Assembly: GCA_018136815.1 (NCBI GenBank)
Contig: CM030942.1
Coordinates: 3,201,396 to 3,265,395, forward strand
DNA from: Isochrysis galbana
Lineage: Eukaryota; Haptophyta; Isochrysidales; Isochrysidaceae
Length of the DNA: 64,000 nt
Direction of reading: 5' to 3'
The translations under genes were made by a program, and so were the position numbers. Of this stretch, positions 51,261 through 61,140 are shown piece by piece. The stretch's first letter is position 1; each line of letters begins with the position of its first letter. The notes under the pieces are model-generated. The model searched no databases. It was not told where the DNA came from and saw only the letters and a program-made list of their open reading frames with translations.

Positions 51261-52400
51261 GAAAACTATTGTTATAGTTTGAACTATGGAGCGTGCCGCG
51301 ACCGCTCCCGAGCCCCAGGCGACCCTCGCCACCGCGCCCCACCTGGGACGCCCCACGCCGCCCGAGGCGGCTCGTCAGAAAGCCCTCTCAGAGCCCATCC
51401 AACCCATCCAAACCACACCCGCGCAAGCGCGCGGGGTGGCGAGCACTGGCACCGAACAGGTTGCCACCATGGCTCTGCGCATCATGCAGGGGGTCTTGGA
51501 GACCCCCTCCAACAGTGGGAAACCCTCCCACCCCAAGAGCACCTCATGTGGGAGGGCAGCTCAGCTGCCCTCCCCATGGTGGAAACCTCTACCATCAGTG
51601 CACCCAACATGGGAGGGCACTTCACAACCATCAACCCCATACGGAGAGCACCCCATGCCTCTGTTTTTCAACTTGTTGACACAATTCTCGTCTTCACCCC
51701 ACTCTTGTGGGCCACTAGTACCAATCACTCAGTGCCCTGCCTTGGGCCCTCTCTCAACACAAGACTCCCTCTCCCACGCCCCCTTCACACTTCAACCAAC
51801 CCAAACGGCACGAACCCCCCCGCCCTCTGTTCAAAGCACCAAAAATTTCAATTCAAGACACATGTTGATACACTTTTCGTTTTCACCCCACGCTTGTGGG
51901 CCACAAGTACCTACAACTCAGTGCCCTGCCTTGGGCCCTCTTTCAACACTTCACTCCATCTCCCACTCCCTCATCCCACTACAACCAACCCAAGAAGCAC
52001 AAACCCCCTCGCCCTCGGATTCAAACACCAAAAATTTCGACTCAAGACCAGAGGGAGGACATGTTTTGAGGCGGCGTCGCTGCCCATGCCTAGCGCAAGG
52101 GTATAGCGCCCCCACTCAAACATCTCCTTCCCCAAAGCTCCTCTTTGAGGAGTTGCTCCTCACCCTCCCATTAGGCCCCCTTGCCTGCGAGACCAAAACA
52201 GGATCCTGGCGTGGGGGGCTGCTTGAGTGTGGAGGGAGGGGTGCTCCGGCTAGCGCAGGTAGTAAGCTAGTGAAGAGCTGGGTGGCATAAGGGGGAAGGG
52301 TGCTTGCGCTCGCCGCGGCAGGGAGTCCTGTCTTGTGTGCGCGCTAGTCCCGTTCCTTTGCCGCGCCGCGACCCATAAAAATTTGTTAAAAATTTAAATT
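51261..52400. mobile_element. 1.14-kb insertion with 18-bp target repeats and terminal hairpin
   Basis: Flanked by perfect copies of tattctcatggtcatgct at 51243-51260 and 52401-52418. Just inside the left repeat is a hairpin, aaactat-tgtt-atagttt (51263-51280). The right end is an AT-rich tail (aaaaatttgttaaaaattta). A + strand frame of 334 residues (51286-52290) begins 25 bp from the left end and fills the insert, but it is Pro/Ser/Thr-rich and matches nothing I know. The architecture parallels the 49175-50036 insertion. Confidence 0.6.
51674..52050 (+). repeat. Two tandem ~190-bp units
   Basis: Unit 1 (from 51674) and unit 2 (from 51864) both contain gtgggccac, actcagtgccctgccttggg, ccctct-tcaaca and ccaaaaattt-aattcaaga-type segments, with a period of about 190 bp. 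They lie inside the 1.14-kb insertion. Confidence 0.8.
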
Positions 52401-52429
52401 ATTCTCATGGTCATGCTTTCCAATATACT

Positions 52430-52865
52430 CGGCAACTGCCTGCTTGCTGGCAGGGGCTGACCTGACACCAACCACTCTGGTCCAGACCTTCGCCGAGCGC
52501 GCGCCGCGCGCCGCACGCACTCGCCTGCACTGGGCCTCGCTCGTACTGACCCCCCCCACCACCACCACTGAGCCACAGACCACCGAGGCCGCCAGGAGCC
52601 AGGAGGGCACCCAGGGCCAGCGAGGCGAGCGAGGGAGAGGCAGGAGAGGCCAAGGGCCAGGGGCACTGCCCGCCCCAGCCTCCACTGTCCCCTGAGCTGC
52701 CCTAGCTGGCCCTCTAGGGGGCCCCGAGGGGCCCCCCAGAAGGGGGCCCTGGCGCCCGCCATGCAGCACACGCCCGTAGGAGAACGACGAGAATGACGGG
52801 AAAAGAACGCCAAAAAAACGACACGATCCGGCCCGAGAATAGGTAAGACAACCGCCCATTGTTAC
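52430..52865 (+). repeat. Repeat R1, copy 2
   Basis: A direct copy of 49267-49680 that lacks most of the left hairpin arm. It ends about 165 bp before the G3E GTPase start and may contribute to that gene's promoter. Confidence 0.85.
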
Positions 52866-53029
52866 GGATGCCCCTCCGTCCTCTCCTCCGTCCTCCTGTA
52901 TTTACTTTCTAAATCCTGTGAGATCTCTCTCTTCACGTGAGCCCAAACAGAACTGGTGTTTTCGTGTGTGAACCTATCGATCGCTCGTGAACTCCGAACA
53001 CACTGCTTTTTTGTGGGTGGTTCGCCGAG

Positions 53030-54846
53030 ATGGCGGCGCAGACGGCCAGGGCGCCGCCGGATTCTGGCGAGCCCCTGCCGCTCATCCTCCTCACGGGCTT
53101 CCTAGGTGCATGGGCTCGACCCGGCAGATTGCTCACTTTCTCCTTCCCTGCGCCATGCTCACCCATCGCCGATGGCCTCCTGCAGGCAGCGGCAAGACGA
53201 CAGTGCTCAACCACATCCTGCGCTCGGTGCCTGAGGGGCTGCGCGTGGGCGTGCTGGTCAACGAATTCGGCTCGATCGACATTGACTCGACGCTGGTCGA
53301 GTCGAAGAATGAGATTGACTCAGGTACCGTCGAGCTGTCAAATGGATGCGTCTGCTGCACGATCAATGAGTCGCTGCTGCAGAGCCTCACGCAACTCTGT
53401 GAACGCCGAGCAAGGCTCGACTGTCTGATCCTGGAAACTAGTGGCGTGGCGGATGCGCGACCCATCATTGACACCATTCGAATGTCCACTCTCATCAAGC
53501 ACATCCGTCTGGATGCCGTCGTAACTGTGGTTGATGCATGGTGCTTGAAAGAGCACGTTCTCATGTGCGCATCCCATGCTTCAGCTCACTCACACCTCAA
53601 CCTTGAAGACTCCGCATGGGGGAGAAGTGGCATTTCGGACGACCGTGACGATCCAAAAGTTGACACCAGGCACAAGATTAAAGCCGACGCGATTGCGGCC
53701 GCTGTTACTCCATTGCCATCAACCATCCGGGAGCAGCTTGAATTTGCTGATGTGGTGGTACTGAATAAGGCTGATCTTGTCAACCATACCGATTTGACTG
53801 CAGCAGAGGCAGCTCTGGAGCGACTCATCAGCGTGAGTAGTGTTCAAATCATCCGTTGCCGTGAGGGCAAGGTTCCGCCACAGCTCTTACTGGGCCACTT
53901 GCCACAACTCCATGCATTCTCCAATATTGGGGGGTCGAATTCGATGTCCTTACCACCCCGCGTCCAGGTGGAAGCAACCGGTGAGCGCCCAATCAAAGGC
54001 CCGTTCGGCTCGCCGAATTCAACTCACCTCGAGCAGGACTCGTTCCGAAGCGTGTCCTTTGAAGGAGAACATCCATTATCCCTGGAGCGGTTCGAGGCAT
54101 TGCGCGGCGATGCTGCTTGGAAGCATGTTGTGCGAGCAAAGGGATTTGTGCGTTTCGCAGAGTGCGAAGGTTATTGGTTCACCATCCAAATATGCGGCGC
54201 ACGCATTGAAGTACGGGCGGCACCGCAACGTCCGAGTCCACGTCGTGCCATGTTGGCCAATGCATCCATTGATATCGCAAGAGGGGGGGGCGTTGCTAGA
54301 AGGAACAGCTTCGTAGTCATTGGTGTGCGCGGCATGCAGCCTGCACGTGTGATGGACTTGTTGAGAGCGGCAGAGACCAAGGAAAGGGCTATCGCCGAGC
54401 ACAACGACACCTCCAAGTGCGCGACGTGCGATGATCCGCTGTTGAGGGAAGCTGCTGCAATAGCATCTGAAGCCCTCGCCAACTACATTCGCCAAGACCC
54501 GCGCTTCCAAGTGTTGTGGGTGCGAGGTGGCCTAGTTGCGTTCCGCATGCTGGGCTGGTTCGACACATCGTCTGAGACGCTAACCTCGGAACTCCTCGAC
54601 GAGGTCAACGCGACGACCACCGGATCAGGCCGCACTTGGATCGTGCCTACTCGGAGCGAAATCGCTGGGAATGAGCCGCAGGCACAGCTCACGCTCCTCC
54701 ACGTAAGTGGACCGCGGACGAAGGCCTCGCTGTGCTGGGCCGACATGCAATGTGCGGCGGAGAGAGTCATGACCCGGCACCTCGGTGGGTTTGTTTGTGG
54801 CTCGTGCGATTGCATCGAGGTTTTGGCAGGACAAGTCCTTGTTTGA
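53030..54846 (+). CDS. G3E/CobW-family GTPase (metallochaperone-like), 2 exons
   Basis: My exon model is 53030-53105 and 53186-54846, an 80-nt GT-AG intron splitting the P-loop codon, giving 578 residues. The N-terminus has the P-loop TGFLGSGKTT (~22-31). VNEFGSID and the metal-binding CxCC motif NGCVCCTI (~77-84) follow, then ETSGVADARP, VVDAWCLKE and the base-recognition NKADL. The C-terminal half carries the CobW_C-type domain (residues ~350-450: RFEALRGDAAWKHVVRAKGF, followed by WFTIQICG). G3E proteins use GTP to load metals (Zn, Co, Ni) into target enzymes. The protein is longer than the common ~350-420 because of Ser-rich inserts and a C-terminal extension ending in a short Cys cluster (CGSCDC). 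The metal and client cannot be told from sequence alone. Confidence 0.9.
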
Positions 54847-55573
54847 ATGATGCGCTGCTTGGATGAGCAAGTGCAACAGAGCTCCTGCCTCCTGCTAGAA
54901 AAAAAACGTCTGAAGATTTAGGGCTAACACCTACTATAGGACCGGCCTTCTCTACCTCCCGTTCGTCAACACCCTTACTTCCTTTCCCTACGTCTCCTCA
55001 CCTTCCCACCCTCGTTCCTTTTTTTTGGTTTCGGGGATGCGACCCATGTGCTATACCATGGGCCCGGCTCGGAGTGCGCGTTATAGGCCAGTCTTTTGAA
55101 TTGTGACGTGGATGTCTTCGTTTCATCGAAGTGTCTTCTGCGCTGTTTTTGATTGCTCTAGCGGTGTCGTGCTGAATGTTTCATGTCAGGTTCGTGTTCG
55201 GCGTGTATTAGGTGGCGTCTAGTGCCTCGTCTCCCGGCTGTTCTCTAGGTTGGTTGCCACCAGGTGTGATACTCCCAGGCTCGCGGCCAGGGCGAGAAGT
55301 TCCGCGCTGGGAGTCATTAGGTCATCGTGTTTGTCCGTGTCGTATATCGGGGCCGTAGAGCGTAGATCGTCCAGGTTGATCCCCTTTTTTTGGGTTGTCT
55401 TCCCATGCCCGCCTAGGCGGTTCTTGCCGAGTCAGTTGAGTTGGCGAAGGCGAGTGCGCCACTCAGCTTAGCGAATCTTTTTCTACAACTATTACTATTA
55501 TCCTGATTGCAATTAGAACCAATTTTTCCGAGAAGGTTGCGTTGGCTCGTATTGTATCCTGTAGAAGTCGGTG
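54847..55573. repeat. Family A repeat (copy 4) downstream of the GTPase gene
   Basis: From ~54899 an A-run followed by cgtctgaagatttagggcta then cacctactat matches 1238-1450 in layout and sequence, including the polypyrimidine block and ggctcggagtg-type segment. A clean target repeat was not found. No coding frame is convincing. Confidence 0.65.
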
Positions 55574-55640
55574 AAAAAAAGATCTGAAGATTTAGTGCTT
55601 ACACCTATCACTGATCACTGGACCCGTAGACTCTATTATA
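55574..55640 (+). repeat. Family A end motif (copy 5)
   Basis: An A-run then gatctgaagatttagtgctt and acacctat, immediately after copy 4, suggesting tandem or nested insertion. Confidence 0.5.
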
Positions 55641-56640
55641 GGCCCAGGTCAATCCTTTTAGCAAAAGTCGCCCAAACTTGTCGGCCGAACTTGCGGGATT
55701 CTTGAAGCCGATGACCCAAACTTGTGATGATTCTTTTCGCAAGTTGTCGTGCGTCGTGCGGCAAGTACATCCGCAGCACGTTTCCCTTAGGGACGCAAAA
55801 AAACTGCCGGCGTACTCGCGCATTGCGTGCCCGACGGTCCGACGGTCCCCACCCCGTGCACCCTTATTTATGTAGTATAGGCCTATGCTAATACATGTTT
55901 GTTCGTCATTGAGGCATTCACATCACACAATACTAACTACATACAACACGGTAACACTACAAACTACAAACGGCACACTCATTCACATTGGGACTTTGTC
56001 ACGTTGGTTGTTGTTGTAACGCAACATCAACGCCGCCGAACGTTGGTGGCGATTGGCGTGGCTGCTTGGGCCTAGCCCCACTGAGACTTGCCCCACACTC
56101 AAGCGCGAGCTTGATTCGACAGTTTTGTGATACTTTCGTGCACATTGAAGTCCAACAATACGAGTATGGCTCATGGTCCAGTGTGCATGTGTGCATAGAA
56201 GCGGACCTTGTGGACCCAGCAAGTTGGCGTCACAAATTTCCTCGTCATTCGATGTTTGTGCCTCGCATGAAGGGCCTCACTGAGAAAATACCGGGAGGGG
56301 GGCCCGACTGTATTTCGCGCTCCGCCTTCGAAGGCCCGAAATTCGGTAATTTTCGAAAATTTCGCCGGATAACCCCCAATTTTTTTCGCTGATCTATCTC
56401 ACCGGAACCCTTAGGGAGCTTGTTTAGCCCTTCAATCTCCCATTGTAGCTGGTGCCATCCGCACCCCCATAGTGAGTGACCGGGCTGTATCTGAGTGGGG
56501 GCGCGCGCGTTGGCATGTCAATTGCCAGAAGGAAGGGCTGGATAGCTGGGGCGCGCACGTCAACTCGTTCCATCTGCGTACCCCTGCGGCCCACAACTAC
56601 GTAAACTAGTCGTATAAGAGATGTTTCTTCACGCAGCACG
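55641..56640. other. Intergenic, no gene seen
   Basis: A kilobase without a domain-bearing frame. AT-richer stretches alternate with short GC blocks (for example around 56280-56390, where aaattcgg and ttttcgaaaatttcg form short inverted repeats). Confidence 0.4.
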
Positions 56641-56660
56641 TGTGATGACTTGCAATCACA

Positions 56661-56815
56661 TTGTGCACGCCGTGCGTGGGCACGGCCCAATGTGCATCGG
56701 CTCCCCCGCGGGCCCGCGGGGGCGCCGTGCGTGCGCATAGCAACTTCCAGGAAGGTGCACGCCGCGGTGGCGCGGACATCCCCGCGGGGGGACCGATCCA
56801 CACGCATCTGGCGAA
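56661..56815. repeat. GC-palindrome array 2
   Basis: Contains gtgcacgccgtgcgtg, gcgccgtgcgtgcgcat, gcccgcgggggc and atctggcgaaac, all related to the arrays at 50207-50585 and 60485-60885. It leads directly into the shared leader module. Confidence 0.7.
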
Positions 56816-57023
56816 ACTCCGGGGTCCTCCTCCCAGACTTCCTTCCCCCCGCTTCACTCTCCTCTTCCTCCTCCACAACCCTCCTCGCTCCTTCGACATA
56901 TTCGACATGGGCCGGCGTCTAAATGGGCAACCTAGTCCTGATAGCCGCGAGAAGGCACTGTACACCCATCGCCGCGTATCCAAGCATGAAGTACGCAAAG
57001 AAGGGAGCGTTCACGTACAGTAG
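56777..57023 (+). pseudogene. Shared leader module (copy 2) with truncated 38-residue frame
   Basis: 56777-56909 is an inverted copy of the leader at 50100-50216, ending in ATGGGCC. Here the frame from 56907 reads MGRRLNGQPSPDSREKAL and stops at 57023. It is unrelated to the MGQY gene after the first codons. It looks like a captured leader fused to new sequence. Confidence 0.4.
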
Positions 57024-57053
57024 GAATTATATTTTTTCTTTGCATACTGTAAG

Positions 57054-57371
57054 ATGTGGGTCTACGCTCGTCAAAGCTTATTCGACGATGGTCCCTACGA
57101 CGTCGTCCCCTTGATGAGTCTCTTGGGTGGCATCACCTTCTGGTTTCTCCTTAGTGCTGCAGTCGCAGCAGTCATCGCGTCGAGGGATGGTTTCACACGG
57201 GTCGGGATCGCGGTCGGGGTGGTCTTCGCGCTGTTTATTCTTCTCCTCTTGGTACTGTGGAAGACAAAGTATTTTCGCTTTTACAAGACGGAGAAAATGC
57301 AACTGACCTTCGATGCGGAGGCGATATTGAAACGGGAGGCACAAACGAAACACAAGACGTCTTCCGCTTGA
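57054..57371 (+). CDS. Small two-helix membrane protein
   Basis: A 105-residue frame beginning MWVYARQSLFDDGPYD. Two clear hydrophobic segments (VPLMSLLGGITFWFLLSAAV and VGIAVGVVFALFILLLLVLW) are separated by a short polar loop. A Lys-rich cytosolic-type tail contains KTKYFRFYKTEKM. I do not recognise it. It sits between the copied 5' leader and the copied 3' fragment of the 48.6-50.1-kb gene, so it may be an exon of a chimeric gene or an independent small gene. Confidence 0.5.
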   Translation: MWVYARQSLFDDGPYDVVPLMSLLGGITFWFLLSAAVAAVIASRDGFTRVGIAVGVVFALFILLLLVLWKTKYFRFYKTEKMQLTFDAEAILKREAQTKHKTSSA

Positions 57372-57503
57372 TGGGTCCCCGTGTTTATGTTTGTCTGCGC
57401 GCGGTCAACTCCCGAGTAAGGGGCGAAGTTAGGGGTCAGTAGAAATTATATACCTAAAAGCCGGGAGGGGCGTGACAAAAAAAAGAACCTCGAGTTGCAC
57501 CCT

Positions 57504-57716
57504 CTTGAAACGAATCCCATGGTGCAAGTGCGCCAGTGCGCCGAGCAGCTGGCAAGCTCTACATGGAGAACCGGCCAAGCGTCCTCTCACGCATCGCGGA
57601 CCTTGCCATCCAAGATCAGCCAAGCGACATCGTCGCCTGCCAGGAGAACGACGAGGAGGAGGGGTGTGAGAAAAAGACGAAGAAGATGAAAACTCAGCAT
57701 GCGTAACTGGGGGTGC
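57504..57716 (+). pseudogene. 3' fragment duplicated from the 48.6-kb gene
   Basis: An inverted copy of about 48625-48845: it shares gaaacgaatcccatggtgca, the LYMENRPS-coding segment and the KKTKKMKTQ-coding end, and the match continues a few bases past the stop. An 8-bp tandem duplication (agtgcgcc) shifts the frame, so it cannot encode the same tail. Confidence 0.75.
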
Positions 57717-57840
57717 CAGGGGGTGCTGCGCAAAAATGGTAAAGTGTGGGGTATAATAATTAGCTTGTAATAATACTCATTGGAGGAATGTCCAGGCATT
57801 CCTACCTGAAAAAGAAAACGAGCTAGACATTCTGAGTGAA

Positions 57841-57893
57841 AACAAAACTATCACCTGGCCCTCTTTTGACGGAACGCGACTTGGGGCCCAAAG
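57841..57893 (+). repeat. Repeat D, copy 2
   Basis: aacaaaactatcacctggcc followed by ctcttttgacggaacgcgac and ttggggccc. It is the best-preserved copy of a motif also seen at 48487-48533 (inverted) and 61141-61184. Confidence 0.75.
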
Positions 57894-58199
57894 GGCATCG
57901 AATATGTGCTGGATGCTAGTTGGGTGTTTTCCGGGGTTTCCACCGCTTTGCTTTGGTGTATTTCCACAATCCACAATCCTGACTTTCTCATTTTCATTTT
58001 TACATCCTTAGAAGTTTAAAATAGTGTTTGACCGCCCCAGAGTTTGTGATTGAGAAGTTTAAAAATGTACTCCCCGGAGGCCTCGCACTCACGTGAGGGG
58101 TCTGTGGCTCTACCGGTAAAGACCCGGCGGTCTCGCCCCGCCCCCCGCCCCCTGTCTCTTCACAGTTTCTGATACTCTCTCTACTCTACAGGGGGTGGG

Positions 58200-58375
58200 A
58201 GGTGGGGGGTGGGAGCGCGGGGGGGGGGGCGGGGGGCGGGGGTGGGGGGGGATTGCATCGAGGGGGGTGGGGAGGGAAAGGGGAAGGGCGGAAGAAGGGG
58301 AGGGTAGAGTAGAGAGCGGGGGGGAGGGGGGGGGAGGAGGCGAGTGAGCGAGGGCGAGCGGGGCGGGCGCGCGGC
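58200..58375 (+). repeat. G-run rich tract before the Aha1-like gene
   Basis: Dense runs of 4-10 G on the + strand (ggggggggg, gggggcggg) over ~170 bp, with obvious potential for G-quadruplex formation. It is the immediate 5' region of the next gene. Confidence 0.75.
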
Positions 58376-58423
58376 GTGGAAGAGGAGAGGTGGTCAGGGT
58401 GTGCGGTGAGGGTAACCGCGAGG

Positions 58424-59749
58424 ATGGCGCGCACCATCACACTCTGGGCGACCAAGCAGCTATCTAAGGCCCTCGACCATCTCCAGATCTGCGAGGGATT
58501 CACGAGCCACTGGGAGGGCGGAGGGGAAGTACAAGGAGAGGTCTCAGTGAGCGAGCGCAGAGGCAAGCAGTATCCCATCTATGCGCTGGAAGTGCGGCTG
58601 CCATGGGCAGGGGCTGTCGATGGCGTTCGCTCTGCCGGTATCTTCATCTTGCCAGATGTGAGTGTAGAGATGCTCGATGAACTCGAGGTGGTTGTTGAGA
58701 TCACAGAAGGCACAGCGCCAGAGGATCTGCATTCCTCCGGATGCAACGTTATCCGTGGAGCGGTGCGAGCGTGGGCGGCGGGGCTGCGAAAAGCCGTCGC
58801 CTCGACAGAGAGTAGTGTGATCGAATGGGATCCTGAGCAGGAGTCTGAGGACATGCCTCCGGAGAACAAGGACGACGACGAGCGACCGTACACGGAGGCG
58901 GAGGTCATGAAGCTCATGGAGACAGCACGTGAGCTTCTCGAACAAAAGTTCTCTGCTGAGGACGCCGAAGAGCAATTCAAAGAGCTAGAGAACGAAATTT
59001 CGAGCAAAGAACTTCAGGAAAGCGGCCGCGTGCTCATAGATGTCATTGCTTTTCTCCAAAACGGCGAGCAGTTTGACTCGCTGGAGCGTGACCGCAATGA
59101 GCCATATTCTGGCCCAGAAGAACTTGAGCAGCTTTGGACAGTCGTCGGGGAAATGTGCAACGAGGGCGACCTGCGCCTCTTGGAGGAGGAAATGCGGAGC
59201 AGATCTCCAGAGGAGCAGTGGAAGGTCCTCCTAGATGTTCGCGATCATCTCCTGGATGGTGATGACGAAGAGCAAGAAGCCTTTGCTCAATGGGAGCCCA
59301 CAATTGAGGAGTTAGAGGAGGAGTGGCTCGGCTTGCTAAAGCACGTCCCGTCCGAAGACATGGAAGAAGTGCAGGAGACCTGGGCGAACGCTGACGAGGA
59401 CAACAAAAAGTCGATTGTATGGGACGTGCGCAGGTACGTCGAGGACCAGGAGGCGGAGCGCTTGGCACCGATAAATCCTCAGGATGCAGAACCGAGCATG
59501 AGTAGGAGTGAACTGCGGCGGCGTGGACCTCACGCTAGGGCTGGGCGGGAAGCAAATGTTGAGGAAGAGTCGCCGGGTGATAGCCACGCAAAGTACGACG
59601 ACCATCACACTAGTGGCTTGTCCACGCTCGCCATTCTCGGGATTGCGATCATTTTTGGTTGCGGGGTGTTTGTGTTGACAGCAAAGGCTCTTGCTGAAGA
59701 AGACGAATCAACGTTGCAGTCTCTCGGTCGCCTCTTGCACATAGATTAG
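58424..59749 (+). CDS. Aha1 N-domain protein with C-terminal membrane anchor
   Basis: The protein has 441 residues from 58424 (MARTITLWATKQL), chosen for its good context (aggATGg); the frame opens 16 codons earlier. Residues ~25-110 resemble the Hsp90 co-chaperone Aha1 N-terminal domain: GGGEVQGEVSVSERRGKQYP, ALEVRLPW, then SAGIFILPDVSVEMLDELEV. Aha1 stimulates the Hsp90 ATPase. The central ~270 residues are very acidic and probably helical, with repeated E-E-L/E-E-W patterns. The end has one hydrophobic helix (STLAILGIAIIFGCGVFVLT, ~400-419) followed by ~20 residues, a tail-anchor layout for the ER or an outer organelle membrane. The Aha1 C-terminal (AHSA1) domain is absent. A membrane-tethered Aha1-like co-chaperone is the inference; the N-domain assignment is the main uncertainty. 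Confidence 0.75.
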   Translation: MARTITLWATKQLSKALDHLQICEGFTSHWEGGGEVQGEVSVSERRGKQYPIYALEVRLPWAGAVDGVRSAGIFILPDVSVEMLDELEVVVEITEGTAPEDLHSSGCNVIRGAVRAWAAGLRKAVASTESSVIEWDPEQESEDMPPENKDDDERPYTEAEVMKLMETARELLEQKFSAEDAEEQFKELENEISSKELQESGRVLIDVIAFLQNGEQFDSLERDRNEPYSGPEELEQLWTVVGEMCNEGDLRLLEEEMRSRSPEEQWKVLLDVRDHLLDGDDEEQEAFAQWEPTIEELEEEWLGLLKHVPSEDMEEVQETWANADEDNKKSIVWDVRRYVEDQEAERLAPINPQDAEPSMSRSELRRRGPHARAGREANVEEESPGDSHAKYDDHHTSGLSTLAILGIAIIFGCGVFVLTAKALAEEDESTLQSLGRLLHID

Positions 59750-60484
59750 CGTGCCCGTCCCATCACTTCTTACAGATAGCAATCATTGCCCGGCTGTGGC
59801 TTCTTCAACGGAACCTACTTTGGACTTGGATCGGTGGACTCACCGACTCGGACGTTACTACTCGGTTGTGACCTGGGGATGATCGGAATTTTGTGCTATC
59901 TCGAGAGTCTTCCTGCGATGATTGCTCTATGGAATGGGAGGTGAGTACTTGCTTTTGCCTTACACGAGCCTGTTGGAAGGAGAGCAGGGGGCTGCGGCAG
60001 GTGCCGCACATGCAGCGGCAATCCATGGGAGGCCGCCGCTTTGCTCGTAGGGACGGTGGCCACGTCTCAATAAGAGGTGGGAGAGATTGGGTTGAAAAAA
60101 CTCTGGTTGTTCGGGAGGCCCACTTTTTATCGTGGGACCGGGGGGGGAGATTTCCCCTCGTCTATCTCCCCGCGCGAATCCGAAACAGGGAAAAAACTCA
60201 ATTAAGATGCGGGGACTAACACCTACACTGTCACCGGGCACGGCACTTGCTCCCTCACCACGTCATCATACTAAGTTTATATATAGCCTTATATTCGGTT
60301 AGGTCGCGTTCCGTCGAAATACGACCATGTAAATTTTCTCTTTATGCGTTCAGGTTACGTTAGGTATAAACTTCGAATAATATTTATTTTACGAAACTAG
60401 TTATTACGCGTTTAAATATAATGGATCCAAGGGCCAAGGGGTGCCGCCTAGGTCCCCATACCCATACGCCCGGAGTTGCCCCCC
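59750..60484. other. Intergenic, with weak family A-like end
   Basis: No gene seen. Around 60190 an A-run followed by gatgcggggactaacaccta recalls the family A terminus but lacks ctgaagatt. A short inverted repeat D segment (gtcgcgttccgtcgaaat) lies at 60302-60319. AT-rich from 60260 to 60420. Confidence 0.4.
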
Positions 60485-60885
60485 GCGGGAAGGGTGTACG
60501 CGCACGGCGTGCACGTAGGACGTAGGGGCAAGGTTCCATGCGCACGCACGGCGTCCCCGCGGGGGGGGACCCACTGCACATCGCGCCATGCGCACGCACA
60601 CGCACGGCGTGCACTTACACTTGACGAAATCTCATACGCACGCATAGATTCACTAGCTTGCCCAGACTTCCAGACGCACGCACGGCGTGCACCTGGCGAA
60701 ATCTCATACGCACGCATAGCTTCACTGGCTTCCAGACGCACGCACCAACGCACGGCGTGCACCTGGCGAAATCTTGGCTTCCAGACGCGCACGCATGGCG
60801 CGTGCACCAGGCGAAATCTCGCGACGGCGTGCACATCCAGACGAAGGTTCCGTGCGCACGCACGGCGCCCCCGCGCGCAGAGGCA
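60485..60885. repeat. GC-palindrome array 3
   Basis: Units of roughly 60-70 bp built on acgcacgcacggcgtgcac, ctggcgaaatctcatacgca and cttccagacgcacgcac, at least five imperfect copies. The same modules occur, mostly inverted, in the arrays near 50.2-50.6 and 56.7 kb. Frames across it are purely repeat-encoded. Confidence 0.8.
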
Positions 60886-61140
60886 CACGCCGTGCGCACG
60901 TCGAGGTGATTGCAACTCATCTCACTTTTATTTGTACAGATCAATCACATAAAGACCGCTGTAAAAGCGCCTTGTAATTAGATTTTAAAAAGGCACGACT
61001 TCGACTTCGCGCGCGAGGGTTATGATTTTTTGAAATGGAGGCACCGATACATCTTTACATTTATACTAGTCTGTATTTATAGTTATAATAATTACAGTCA
61101 TACTGTTTTAATTACATAAACTATACTTCACGGGGTGCAA

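Noticed and set aside
51286-52290. 334-residue Pro/Ser/Thr-rich frame as a confident protein-coding gene
   Set aside because: It is low-complexity, contains tandem 190-bp units and lies wholly inside an insertion. It is kept only as a note.
58085-58145. tRNA-like segment (gtggctctaccggtaaagac)
   Set aside because: I could not form acceptor, anticodon and T arms of proper length, and no B-box sequence is present.
60485-60885. CRISPR-like array
   Set aside because: Units vary in length and sequence, there are no unique spacers or cas genes, and the DNA is eukaryotic.
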